Source: Streptomyces sp. NRRL S-337 (GTDB lineage Bacteria > Actinomycetota > Actinomycetes > Streptomycetales > Streptomycetaceae). From it: a DNA stretch of 64,000 nucleotides. Location: NCBI RefSeq assembly GCF_000720175.1, contig NZ_JOIX01000004.1:62001-126000 (forward strand), given 5' to 3'. The notes beneath the pieces were generated by a model. It had not been told where the DNA came from and ran no database searches. It worked only from the letters and a program-made list of their open reading frames with translations. How positions within the stretch are numbered: position 1 is the stretch's first letter; every line of letters begins with the position of its first letter. Positions 17,632 through 29,938 of the stretch are shown in pieces. The position numbers and the translations under genes were made by a program.

Positions 17632-18218
17632 GACGCCAGACCTCCCTGGATGCCGGCCTGCGCGACGGCCTGCTGCTCGAAGCGGGCCCGGGCCCGGTCG
17701 GGGTAGCTGGAGGTGAAGCGGACGGGGAGGACGAAGCCGGCGACCTGGACGAGGACCGAGTAGGCCGTGTTCAGCTCGTAGGCGGAGACCAGGGCCTGGG
17801 CGGTCGCGGTGAGGGTGAAGGAGAGCGCCCACGCGGCCGTGAGCACGACGTTGATGCGGCGGAACAGCGGGGTGTGCCAGACCTCGGGCGGAGCCATCCG
17901 GCGCGCGATGCCCATCGTGAAGGGCCGCCGGACCGCTATCGACACCCAGGCGATGAGCGCCAGCCAGCCCATCGAGAGCGCGCTGCCGTACAACCGGAGG
18001 CCGCTGTCGGGACGGGCGAAGGCCAGCGCGGACAGAGCGGCGAAGAAGACGATCGTGCCGTACTCCAGCACGCGGTAGTCCAGTGAAAGGCCCGCCGCCC
18101 GGTCGGCGACGAGCAGCACGACGGCCGCCAGCAGACCGGCGAGAGCGCCCCACTGCCAGCCGACCGTGGACACCCCCGCGAAGACCAGCCACGGCACGAA
18201 GCCCCGCAGATAGTTCAT
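17628..18218 (-). CDS. Small integral membrane protein in operon with carotenoid oxygenase
   Basis: A 196-aa protein with about five to six hydrophobic helices (for example FVPWLVFAGVSTVGW, LAGLLAAVVLLVADRAAG, LSMGWLALIAWVSIAV) and a cytosolic C-terminal tail. ATG 18218 follows GGGGGAGAC closely. No close family was recognised with certainty; it resembles actinobacterial intracellular-septation/DUF-type membrane proteins. It is coupled to the oxygenase gene by a four-base overlap and shares the PadR-linked promoter region, so it is probably an accessory or transport partner for the oxygenase substrate. Confidence 0.75.
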   Translation of the reverse strand: MNYLRGFVPWLVFAGVSTVGWQWGALAGLLAAVVLLVADRAAGLSLDYRVLEYGTIVFFAALSALAFARPDSGLRLYGSALSMGWLALIAWVSIAVRRPFTMGIARRMAPPEVWHTPLFRRINVVLTAAWALSFTLTATAQALVSAYELNTAYSVLVQVAGFVLPVRFTSSYPDRARARFEQQAVAQAGIQGGLAS

Positions 18219-18288
18219 GTCTCCCCCTCTTCGTCCGCGGCCGCACGACCGGCGCCTTCGCCGTCCGCTCCCCGCCGCACATTCCAAC

Positions 18289-18346
18289 TTCGACATGTCG
18301 AATGTAGAAGGTCCTCCTTTGACATGTCAACAGTGGAAGGTAATGT
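18289..18346. promoter_or_regulatory. Divergent promoter with two GACATGTC operators
   Basis: TTCGACATGTCGAA (18289-18302) and TTGACATGTCAA (18319-18330) are perfect palindromes 29 bp apart, centre to centre. They sit in a longer direct repeat (GACATGTC, then GT, then GAAGGT), and the ATGT core is typical of PadR-type operators. The second palindrome supplies TTGACA to both strands. On plus, TTGACA (18319-18324), a 16-bp spacer and TAATGT (18341-18346) lead into padR. On minus, TTGACA (18330-18325), an 18-bp spacer and TACATT (18306-18301) lead into the membrane-protein/oxygenase operon. PadR binding would block both promoters. Confidence 0.75.
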
Positions 18347-18353
18347 GCCGGTC

Positions 18354-18986
18354 ATGAGCCTGAGACATGCCGTGCTGGGCCTGCTGTCCGAAGCCCCGGC
18401 AAGCGGCTACGACCTGATGAAGCTGTTCAACGCCACGCTCTCGATGGTCTGGCCCGCCACCCAGAGCCAGGTGTACGGCGAGCTCGGCAAGCTCACCACC
18501 GCCGGCATGGTCGAGGTCACCGCCCACGGTCCCCGCGGCCGCAAGGAATACGCGATCACCGACGAGGGGCTGACGGAGCTGCGCCACTGGCTCACCCAGG
18601 TCGAGCCGAGCGGCCCGCAGCGCGATGACGGCCTGCTGCGCGTCTTCTTCCTCGGCATCGTCACGCCGCTCGAAGCCCAGGCCTTCCTCCTCCATCAGGC
18701 CGAGCTCGCCGCGCGCACCCGCGCCATGTGCGAGCAGGTCGACGAGAACGCCCAGTGGGACGACGAGATGATTTCGGTCTACGGACGGATCGCCCTGGAG
18801 TACGGCCTGCGGATGTCGGCGGCCCAGGAGGAGTGGGCCCGCTGGGCGGCCGATCAGGTGACCACCGCCAAGGCGCGACGGGCCAGCGAGCTCGCGCACG
18901 CCCAGCACGAAGGACACGGGCGAAGCCGCGAAGCACACGGAAAAAGCGCCGAGGTTCCGCAGGGGGACGAGACCGACGGGACGTGA
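18354..18986 (+). CDS. PadR-family transcriptional regulator
   Basis: A 210-aa regulator. The N-terminal PadR winged helix (SLRHAVLGLLSEAPASGYDL, SQVYGELGKLTTAGMVEV, GRKEYAITDEGL) covers residues 1-85. A Vir/AphA-like helical C-terminal domain (LRVFFLGIVTPLEAQ) and a charged His-rich tail follow. ATG 18354 is chosen by homology. The matching -10 hexamer ends seven bases upstream, so the mRNA is predicted to be leaderless; a GGAAGG 13 bases upstream is too far for a normal SD. It probably represses itself and the divergent operon through the GACATGTC sites. Confidence 0.9.
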   Translation: MSLRHAVLGLLSEAPASGYDLMKLFNATLSMVWPATQSQVYGELGKLTTAGMVEVTAHGPRGRKEYAITDEGLTELRHWLTQVEPSGPQRDDGLLRVFFLGIVTPLEAQAFLLHQAELAARTRAMCEQVDENAQWDDEMISVYGRIALEYGLRMSAAQEEWARWAADQVTTAKARRASELAHAQHEGHGRSREAHGKSAEVPQGDETDGT

Positions 18987-19028
18987 ATTCGGATGCCTCC
19001 GGGGCGCCCGGCGCGGCACCCTGGAGGC

Positions 19029-19571
19029 ATGAACACCCAGCGCTCCGTGCGTCTCTCGAAGTATGTGTCGAAGCATTTGCGCCATGCACCGGAGCGGATC
19101 GGCCTCACCCTCGACGCCCAGGGCTGGGTGCCTGTCGACGACCTGATGGCGGCGGCCGCGGCCCACGGATTCCCGTTCTCGCGGGACGAGTTGGCAGCCA
19201 TGGTGGCCGGCAACGACAAACAGCGCTTCACCATCGAGGACGGCCGCATACGCGCCAACCAGGGCCATTCCCTACCGGTGGACCTCGGACTGCCGCCGGC
19301 CGAACCTCCCGCACAGCTCTTCCACGGCACCGTGGCGCGCAATGTCGCCGCCATCCGTGAGGAGGGGCTCCTGCCGATGGGCCGGCACGCGGTCCACCTC
19401 TCGCCGGACCGGGACACCGCGACCCGGGTGGGCGCCCGACGCGGCAAACCAGTGGTCCTGGTCGTGGACGCCGCGGCGATGCACCGGGCCGGACACGTCT
19501 TCCGGGTCAGCGCGAACGGCGTCTGGCTCACCGACCGGGTGCCCGCGCCCTTCCTCCGCTTCCCCGGGTGA
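19029..19571 (+). CDS. kptA: RNA 2'-phosphotransferase (KptA/Tpt1)
   Basis: A 180-aa enzyme of the Tpt1/KptA family, which moves an internal RNA 2'-phosphate to NAD+, giving ADP-ribose 1'',2''-cyclic phosphate and nicotinamide. Conserved elements are SKYVSKHLRH (catalytic Arg), FTIEDGRIRANQGHS (His), LFHGTVARNV, GLLPMGRHAVHLS and VVLVVDA. ATG 19029 follows CTGGAGGC. Bacteria lack the yeast-type tRNA-splicing pathway, so the natural substrate (a 2'-phospho RNA or another NAD+-dependent reaction) is unknown. The gene is monocistronic between padR and the convergent pspAB. Confidence 0.92.
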   Translation: MNTQRSVRLSKYVSKHLRHAPERIGLTLDAQGWVPVDDLMAAAAAHGFPFSRDELAAMVAGNDKQRFTIEDGRIRANQGHSLPVDLGLPPAEPPAQLFHGTVARNVAAIREEGLLPMGRHAVHLSPDRDTATRVGARRGKPVVLVVDAAAMHRAGHVFRVSANGVWLTDRVPAPFLRFPG

Positions 19572-19609
19572 GCCGTACCGTCCGCCCCTTCACCACGCCA
19601 CCCGAGGGA

Positions 19610-20173
19610 TCACAGCCCCGGCGCGCCCCATACGGGGAACCACCGCGCCAGGTCCTTCTCGACCGTCAGATCATCCCCGAGCAGCGCCCTGACCTGGAGT
19701 TCGAGCGGATTCTCGCGCTTCTCCCCACCGCCCGGCTTCGGCGCGAAGGGGTAGAACGTGCCCCTCTTGTAGAGGTAGACCAGCGCGAGCGACCGCTGCC
19801 GTTCGTCACGGAAGCCGACCAGCGAGCACAGTAGTTGCGGCCCAAAACCCGCCTCCTCCAGAGACGTGTTGACCGCGTGCAGGTCGTTGACCAGGCCCGC
19901 CACGTCCTCCGGCGGATGCCGTACGAGCAGCCAGGTGTAGCCGTACGCGTCCTGGGTGAACTCCACCGGCCCGTCCAGCAGGGACCGGGCCTCCTCCTGG
20001 ATGCGGGAGAACGCGCCGCCCTCCACACTGGCGAAGCACACCGAGCCGAGGCCGGTGGGCGTGAATCCGGCCGCGGCCTCAAGGGTGACCGCCGCGGACG
20101 GCAGCGCGAAGAGCTGGTCCAGATCGGGGCGTACCGGCTTGCTGCGGCCGAGGAGGGCGTCCAGAAATCCCAT
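19610..20173 (-). CDS. pspAB: PspA-associated protein PspAB
   Basis: A 187-aa soluble protein matching the actinobacterial PspA-associated PspAB family. Recognisable stretches are MGFLDALLGRSKPVRPDLDQ at the start, QDAYGYTWLLVRHPPEDVAG, SLVGFRDERQRSLALVYLYK and EKDLARWFPVWGAPGL at the end. Family members occur with phage-shock protein A homologues and HtpX-type proteases in envelope-stress responses. The htpX gene lies 73 bp upstream on the same strand, supporting that link. No PspA gene is in this window. Confidence 0.85.
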   Translation of the reverse strand: MGFLDALLGRSKPVRPDLDQLFALPSAAVTLEAAAGFTPTGLGSVCFASVEGGAFSRIQEEARSLLDGPVEFTQDAYGYTWLLVRHPPEDVAGLVNDLHAVNTSLEEAGFGPQLLCSLVGFRDERQRSLALVYLYKRGTFYPFAPKPGGGEKRENPLELQVRALLGDDLTVEKDLARWFPVWGAPGL

Positions 20174-20246
20174 GCGCGGGGTACTCCTTGCTCCTGGAGG
20201 GGCCGGCCCGCACCGTCAGTCCGGGCCGGTGATCGTCACGGCCGCC

Positions 20247-21143
20247 TCACGCCCCGAGCTGCGCCGCGATCCGGCCCAGCTGGTCCAGGCGCTGTTCCAG
20301 CGTCGGGTGCGAGGAGAGCATCCGGTGGAAGCTCTCCTTGTTGATCGCCGGGGCGAAGAAGAAGGCGTTGTACGGCTGGGCCTTGCGCAGGTCTTCGGTC
20401 GGGATCCGGGCGATCTGCCCGGTGACCTTGGTCAGCGCGGCGGCAAGCGCGGAGGGGCGGCCGGTCAGCAGCGCGGCGGCGCGATCAGCGGCCAGTTCGC
20501 GGTAACGGGACAGCAGCCGGGTCAGCAGGAAGCTGATCGCGTAGACGACCGCGCTGACGGCGGTGACGATCAGCACGGCGATGGCCGCGTTCTGGTCCCG
20601 GTTGTTGCGTCCGACGCCGCTCCACAGGGCGGCCCGGGTGATGATCCCCGCCAGGACGCCGAGGAACGACGCGATGGTCATCACCGCGACATCGCGGTGC
20701 GCGACATGCGAGAGCTCGTGGGCCAGCACGCCCTCCAGTTCCTCCGGTTCCAGCCGGCGGAGCAGGCCCGTGGTGGCGCACACCATCGAGTTCTTCTGGC
20801 TGCGGCCGGTGGCGAAGGCGTTCGGCACGTCCGACTCGGCGATCGCGACCCGCGGCTTGGGCATGTCGGCCAGGGCGCACAGCCGGTCCACGGCGCCGTG
20901 CAGTACGGGCGCCTGCTCCGGCGTGACCTCGTGCGCGCCCATGCTGAAGGCCGCGATCCGGTCGCTGAACCAGAACTGCGCGACGAACAGGCCCCCCGCG
21001 ATCAGCAGCACCACCACCCAGGCGCCCTTCAGCAGGACCACCAGCACGCCGACGACCACGACGTACAGCAGCCCGATGAAGAACATCGTCGTGACCATCC
21101 GCGAGGTCAGCCCGCGGTCCGGGGCGAATCGGGTCTGTGCCAT
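20247..21143 (-). CDS. htpX: Membrane zinc metalloprotease HtpX
   Basis: A 298-aa M48 protease for quality control of damaged membrane proteins. Two N-terminal transmembrane helices (about 17-37 and 38-58) precede the catalytic domain with the zinc motif GVLAHELSHVAHRD (HExxH). Two further helices (IASFLGVLAGIITRA; AIAVLIVTAVSAVVYAISFL) and the third zinc ligand in RELAADRAA follow. ATG 21143 follows GGAGGAGCC. The gene lies directly upstream of pspAB and probably forms an envelope-stress operon with it. A parS site is about 180 bp upstream of its start. Confidence 0.93.
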   Translation of the reverse strand: MAQTRFAPDRGLTSRMVTTMFFIGLLYVVVVGVLVVLLKGAWVVVLLIAGGLFVAQFWFSDRIAAFSMGAHEVTPEQAPVLHGAVDRLCALADMPKPRVAIAESDVPNAFATGRSQKNSMVCATTGLLRRLEPEELEGVLAHELSHVAHRDVAVMTIASFLGVLAGIITRAALWSGVGRNNRDQNAAIAVLIVTAVSAVVYAISFLLTRLLSRYRELAADRAAALLTGRPSALAAALTKVTGQIARIPTEDLRKAQPYNAFFFAPAINKESFHRMLSSHPTLEQRLDQLGRIAAQLGA

Positions 21144-21322
21144 GGCTCCTCCACGAACACCGCACTTCGCGCAGTGCGCCGGCCCGCTCGTGCGCCGGTC
21201 TCGCCCGGCGCGCCGCGTCCGCCACACTGCGCCGCTGTCCCGATTCTCCCTCTTCCGGGCTATACGCGGGGTAAAGCGGAGGTGAGCGAACGACCGGGCA
21301 CGTCGGGGCGGGCCGGGCGGCG

Positions 21323-21338
21323 TGTTTCACGTGAAACC
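21323..21338. other. parS: parS site (ParB-binding)
   Basis: TGTTTCACGTGAAACC: 15 of 16 match the Streptomyces parS consensus TGTTTCACGTGAAACA, with an intact core palindrome. It lies in the gap between htpX and the LLM gene, the leftmost parS of this window. The rest of the 340-bp gap holds a GC-rich run of degenerate GAGGCCCGCCC words at about 21385-21460. Confidence 0.92.
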
Positions 21339-21483
21339 AGCTGTAGCCCGGCCCCGCCAGAAGGCCCGGCCCCGCCGATCCGGCCCGCGCCCGGAGGCCC
21401 GCCCAGAAGCCCGGACGGAGGCCCGCCCGGAGGCCCGGACCGAGGTCCCTCCGGGAAGCCCGCTCTCCCCGCCCCTACGACCC

Positions 21484-22383
21484 CTACGAGGTGCCGAGCT
21501 GCGCCAGCCCCTCCGTGGCGATCCGCTCGAAGACGTCGAGGTCCGCCGCGAAGAACGAATCAGCGATCGGCCAGTGGAGGACCAGCTCGTCGAAGCCCAG
21601 CGCGGCGTGCTTCCCGGCGAAGTCCACGAACGCGTCGACGGAGTCCAGCGGCCGGTCCGGGGTGAAGCCGGAGAGCATGATCTTCTCCAGCTCGCCGGCG
21701 TCGCGGCCGATTTCGGCACAGGCCTTGCCGAGCCGTTCGCACTGCCCGCGAACCGCCTCCAGGGAGTCGGCCGAGCTACCGCCGCCGTTGGAGACCTTGG
21801 GGTCACCGGTCGTCACCCACGCCTGGCCGTGCTTGGCCGCGAGCTTCAGGCCGCGCGGCCCGGTGGCGGCCACCGCGAACGGCAGCCGCGGTCGCTGCAC
21901 ACAGCCGGGGATGTTGCGGACCTCGTGTGCGGAGTAGTGCTCGCCCTCGTACGAGACCACGTCCTCGGTCAGCAGCCGGTCGAGCAGCGGCACGAACTCG
22001 CCGAAGCGGTCCGCCCGCTCCCGCGGCGACCAGGGCTCCTGGCCGAGGGCGGTGGCGTCGAAGCCGTTGCCGCCGGCGCCGATGCCCAGCGTGAACCGGC
22101 CACCGCTGACGTCGTCGAGGGAGATCAGTTCCTTGGCGAGGGTGACCGGATGCCGGAAGTTCGGTGAGGTCACGAGGGTGCCCAGGCGCAGCCGGGAGGT
22201 CGCGGCCGCGGCGGCGGTCAGGGTCGGCAGGGCCCCGAACCAGGTCTGGTCGCGGAAGCTCCGCCAGGACAGGTGGTCGTAGGTGTAGGCGGCGTGGAAG
22301 CCCAGCTCCTCGGCGCGCTGCCACACCTCCCGTCCACCTTCGGACCAGCGGCGGACGGGAAGTATCACGGTGCTCAGTCGCAT
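21484..22383 (-). CDS. LLM-class F420-dependent oxidoreductase
   Basis: A 299-aa luciferase-like TIM-barrel flavoenzyme with the N-terminus STVILPVRRW, AEELGFHAAYTYDHLSWR, LRLGTLVTSPNFRHPVTLAKE and the family hallmark GGRFTLGIGAGGNGFD. The sequence pattern fits F420-dependent rather than FMN-dependent members common in actinobacteria. ATG 22383 follows CGAGGGC. It is a single gene, divergent from the HAD phosphatase. Substrate unknown. Confidence 0.87.
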   Translation of the reverse strand: MRLSTVILPVRRWSEGGREVWQRAEELGFHAAYTYDHLSWRSFRDQTWFGALPTLTAAAAATSRLRLGTLVTSPNFRHPVTLAKELISLDDVSGGRFTLGIGAGGNGFDATALGQEPWSPRERADRFGEFVPLLDRLLTEDVVSYEGEHYSAHEVRNIPGCVQRPRLPFAVAATGPRGLKLAAKHGQAWVTTGDPKVSNGGGSSADSLEAVRGQCERLGKACAEIGRDAGELEKIMLSGFTPDRPLDSVDAFVDFAGKHAALGFDELVLHWPIADSFFAADLDVFERIATEGLAQLGTS

Positions 22384-22576
22384 GCCCTCGAGCGTACGGC
22401 CGTCCGGGTGTTCCCCACGATCGCCTCCGGCCACCGCACGGAGCCGGCCGTCGTGGGTCCGTACACCGCCCTGGCCCGTAAGCAGGCCCCCATCCCGTCC
22501 TCCGCCCGGCCCCCTCACCGGCTCATCCGCGCGACCCACCGCACGCCTGTGCGCACCGGTGCGGGAAGATGGGCCC

Positions 22577-23545
22577 GTGATTGATGCCTCCGCCACGCCA
22601 CCCCGGGCGCCCGAAACGGCCGTTGCCCCCGGACCGGCCGTGCTGCCCGAACCGGCCGTCGTGCCCCGGCTGATCGCCACCGATCTGGACGGCACCCTGC
22701 TGCACGACGACAAGACGGTGTCCGAGCGGACCATCGCCGCGCTCGCCGCCGCCGAGCGGGCCGGCATCGAGGTGTTCTTCGTCACCGGGCGCCCGGCCCG
22801 CTGGATGGACGTGGTCAGCGACCATGTGCACGGCCACGGCCTGGCGATCTGCGCGAACGGCGCGGCCGTCGTCGATCTGCACCGCGGCGGCCGGATCGTC
22901 GAGGTCAGCCCGCTGGACCAGGCGCTCGCGCGGGAGGTCGTGGACGCGCTGCGCAGCGCCGCGCCCGGCACCTCGTTCGCCGTCGAGCGCACCAGCGGCA
23001 TCCATTACGAACCGCAGTACCCGCCGCTCCTGCTGGACCCGGCCGCGGTCGTGGCGCCGGTCGAGAAGCTGCTGGCCGACGACTTCGTGGCGCCGCTGGG
23101 GCCCGACGGCCCGGCGGCCGGCGCGGAACCGCCCCCCTTCCCCGACCAGCCGGTCATCAAGCTGCTCGCGCACCACCCGGACCTCGAGCCGGACACCTTC
23201 CTCGCGCTGGCCCGGTCGGCCGCGGGCGATCTGGCGTCCTTCACCCGCTCCAGCCCCACCGCCCTCCTGGAGATCAGCGGCCCGGGCGTCAGCAAGGCCG
23301 GCACCCTGGCCCACTGCTGCGCCGAACGCGGGATCTCCCAGGAGGAGGTCGTCGCCTTCGGGGACATGCCGAACGACATCGAGATGCTGAGCTGGGCCGG
23401 CACCTCGTACGCCATGGCCAACGCCCATCCGGAGGTGCTGGCCGCCACCACGGGCCGTACCGCGTCCAACAACGAGGACGGCGTCGCGCTGGTCATCGAG
23501 CAGATTCTGCGGCGGTGCGCCGAGCGGGGTGCCGCGCGCCCCTGA
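22577..23545 (+). CDS. HAD-IIB (Cof-type) phosphatase
   Basis: A hydrolase of about 322 aa. Motif I is LIATDLDGTLLHDD, motif II FFVTGRPARW, the motif III Lys is in PGVSKAGTL and motif IV is VVAFGDMPNDIEML. A Cof/YidA-type C2B cap lies between motifs II and III, so the substrate is probably a sugar phosphate, nucleotide or flavin-type phosphate. GTG 22577 after GGGAAG is the likely start, giving a 35-residue Ala/Pro-rich leader. It converges on the histidine kinase gene with only 24 bp between stops and no obvious hairpin. Confidence 0.88.
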   Translation: MIDASATPPRAPETAVAPGPAVLPEPAVVPRLIATDLDGTLLHDDKTVSERTIAALAAAERAGIEVFFVTGRPARWMDVVSDHVHGHGLAICANGAAVVDLHRGGRIVEVSPLDQALAREVVDALRSAAPGTSFAVERTSGIHYEPQYPPLLLDPAAVVAPVEKLLADDFVAPLGPDGPAAGAEPPPFPDQPVIKLLAHHPDLEPDTFLALARSAAGDLASFTRSSPTALLEISGPGVSKAGTLAHCCAERGISQEEVVAFGDMPNDIEMLSWAGTSYAMANAHPEVLAATTGRTASNNEDGVALVIEQILRRCAERGAARP

Positions 23546-23569
23546 GCGGCAGCCGATCGGCGCGCCGGC

Positions 23570-25294
23570 TCACAGCGGCGCCTCCCAGACCACCGTCGTG
23601 CCCGCGCCGTCCTCGCCCACCCCGGGCCCGTACGTGCTGGAGCCGCCCAGCGACTCCGCGCGCTTGGTGAGGTTCTGCAGGCCGCTGCGCCGGCCGCCGG
23701 ACGGTATGCCGATGCCGTCGTCGGCGACGGTCAGCCGGACCCCGTCGGTGCCGTCCGGCAGCCGGATCGTCGCATCGACGACGACGTCGATCCGGGAGGC
23801 GTGGGCGTGCCGGAAGGCGTTGGACAGTGCCTCGCGCAGCGCGGCGATCAGGTTCTTGGCGGTCAGCTCGCCGATCCGGGAGTCGACCGGACCGACGAAA
23901 TGGGCCGACGGCTGGAAGCCGAGCGGTGCGGCGGCGGTACCGATCTCGCGCAGCACCCGGGTCCGCAAACCCGACGGCGCCTCCACCGGGCCCTGCTGGA
24001 GCGCGAAGATCGCGGTCCGGATCTCCTGGATGGTGACGTCCAGTTCGTCGACGGCCTTGCCGATGCCCGCCGCCACCTCCGGGACGACGGACCTGCGCTG
24101 GGCGCCCTCCAGCATCATGCCGGTCGCGAAGAGCCGCTGGATGACGAGGTCGTGCAGGTCACGGGCGATCCGGTCGCGGTCCTCGTAGACCGCCAGCCGC
24201 TCCCGGTCGCGCTGGGCGTCGGCCAGTACCAGTGCCAGCGCGGCCTGCGCGGCGAACTGGGTGGCCAGCGTCCGCTCGACGGCGGAGAACGGACGGGCGC
24301 CCCGGGACCGCGGGGTGGCGAGGGTACCCAGAACCCGGCCGCCGCTCTTGAGCGGCAGCAGCATGCTGGGCCCGAAACGGGCCGCGATGTCGGTGACCAT
24401 CCGGGGGTCGCTGGCCGAGTCGTCGACGAACACCGGCTCGCCGTCGAGGAGTTGACGGGCCACCGGGCTGTCGGGCGGGATGTGCGTCCCCAGGATGCCG
24501 GTGGGGTCGTCAGCCGATACGGCGACGATCTCCAGCCCGCCCTCGTCGTCGGGCAGCAGCACGATGCCCGCCGCCGAATCCGCCAGCTTTCTGGCCTGCT
24601 CGGCAACCACGGCGAGCGCGTCGTCGACGTCGCTGCCCGCCAGGAGTTCGGTCGTCACCGCCACCGAACCGTCGATCCACCGTTCCCGCTGGCGGGTCGC
24701 CGCGTACACCCGGGCGTTGCCGATCGCGATGCCCGCCTCCGTGGCGAGCACCCGCACCATGTGCAGGTCCTCCTCGCTGAACTCCCCGCCGCCGCGCTTC
24801 TCGGTCAGGTAGAGGTTGCCGAAGATCTCACCCTGGACGCGGATCGGCACCCCCAGGAAGGTGCGCATCGGCGGGTGCTCCGGGGGAAAGCCGGCCGAGC
24901 GCGGGTCCTGGGCGAGGTCGGCGAGCCGCAGCGGTTGAGGGTCGTGGATGAGCGCGCCGAGCAGCCCCTTGTGGCCGTCCGGGAGCGCGCCGATCCGCTC
25001 GTGCTCCCGCGCGCCGACGCCGTACGTCACGAAGTCCGAGAGCCCCTCGCGGGCGTCGTCGATGATCCCGATGGCGGCGTAGCGCGCGTCGGCGAGTTCG
25101 GCCGCGGTCTGCACGATCCGGTCGAGCGTGATGTGCAGATCGAGCCCCGCGCCGACCGTGCGCATCGCCTCCAGGAGCTGCGGCACCCGGGCGGTCAGCT
25201 CGGAGGACAGGCCCTGCAGGCTGCGGGTGGCCTCGGTCGCGGCGTGCAGGGGGTCGGGGGTGGGCGGGTCCGTGCGGGCGGCGGCGCGATCCAT
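23570..25294 (-). CDS. GAF-GAF sensor histidine kinase, DosS/DevS-like
   Basis: A 574-aa soluble kinase. GAF-A (about 45-190) is very like mycobacterial DosS, including GFPPEHPPMRTFLGVP; His140 aligns with the DosS haem ligand (H149). GAF-B (about 205-350) carries VFVDDSASDPRMV. A HisKA_3 dimerisation domain has the H-box DRIARDLHDLVIQRLFATGM, and the HATPase domain has ALREALSNAFRHAHA and LTVADDGIGI. ATG 25294 is chosen after comparison with DosS. No response regulator gene is adjacent, so it is an orphan kinase. It lies just downstream of cydDC on the same strand, consistent with oxygen or redox sensing; haem binding is inferred, not shown. Confidence 0.88.
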   Translation of the reverse strand: MDRAAARTDPPTPDPLHAATEATRSLQGLSSELTARVPQLLEAMRTVGAGLDLHITLDRIVQTAAELADARYAAIGIIDDAREGLSDFVTYGVGAREHERIGALPDGHKGLLGALIHDPQPLRLADLAQDPRSAGFPPEHPPMRTFLGVPIRVQGEIFGNLYLTEKRGGGEFSEEDLHMVRVLATEAGIAIGNARVYAATRQRERWIDGSVAVTTELLAGSDVDDALAVVAEQARKLADSAAGIVLLPDDEGGLEIVAVSADDPTGILGTHIPPDSPVARQLLDGEPVFVDDSASDPRMVTDIAARFGPSMLLPLKSGGRVLGTLATPRSRGARPFSAVERTLATQFAAQAALALVLADAQRDRERLAVYEDRDRIARDLHDLVIQRLFATGMMLEGAQRRSVVPEVAAGIGKAVDELDVTIQEIRTAIFALQQGPVEAPSGLRTRVLREIGTAAAPLGFQPSAHFVGPVDSRIGELTAKNLIAALREALSNAFRHAHASRIDVVVDATIRLPDGTDGVRLTVADDGIGIPSGGRRSGLQNLTKRAESLGGSSTYGPGVGEDGAGTTVVWEAPL

Positions 25295-25307
25295 GCCCTT
25301 GAGCCTA

Positions 25308-25331
25308 ATGAGACGCCATATAAGAGGCCAT
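25308..25331. promoter_or_regulatory. 12-bp tandem repeat upstream of the histidine kinase
   Basis: ATGAGACGCCAT is immediately followed by ATAAGAGGCCAT (10 of 12 identical). It is locally AT-rich and sits in the 52-bp gap between cydDC and the kinase start, 14 bases upstream of the start codon. It is a candidate operator or promoter element for separate expression of the kinase. Confidence 0.35.
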
Positions 25332-25346
25332 TTACCCGCAAACCCG

Positions 25347-28889
<3,543 letters not shown>

Positions 28890-28927
28890 TCCATCCTGCC
28901 GGGCCGCCCCGAGGGGCGGCGTATCGG

Positions 28928-29929
<1,002 letters not shown>

Positions 29930-29938
29930 GGTCGCCTC

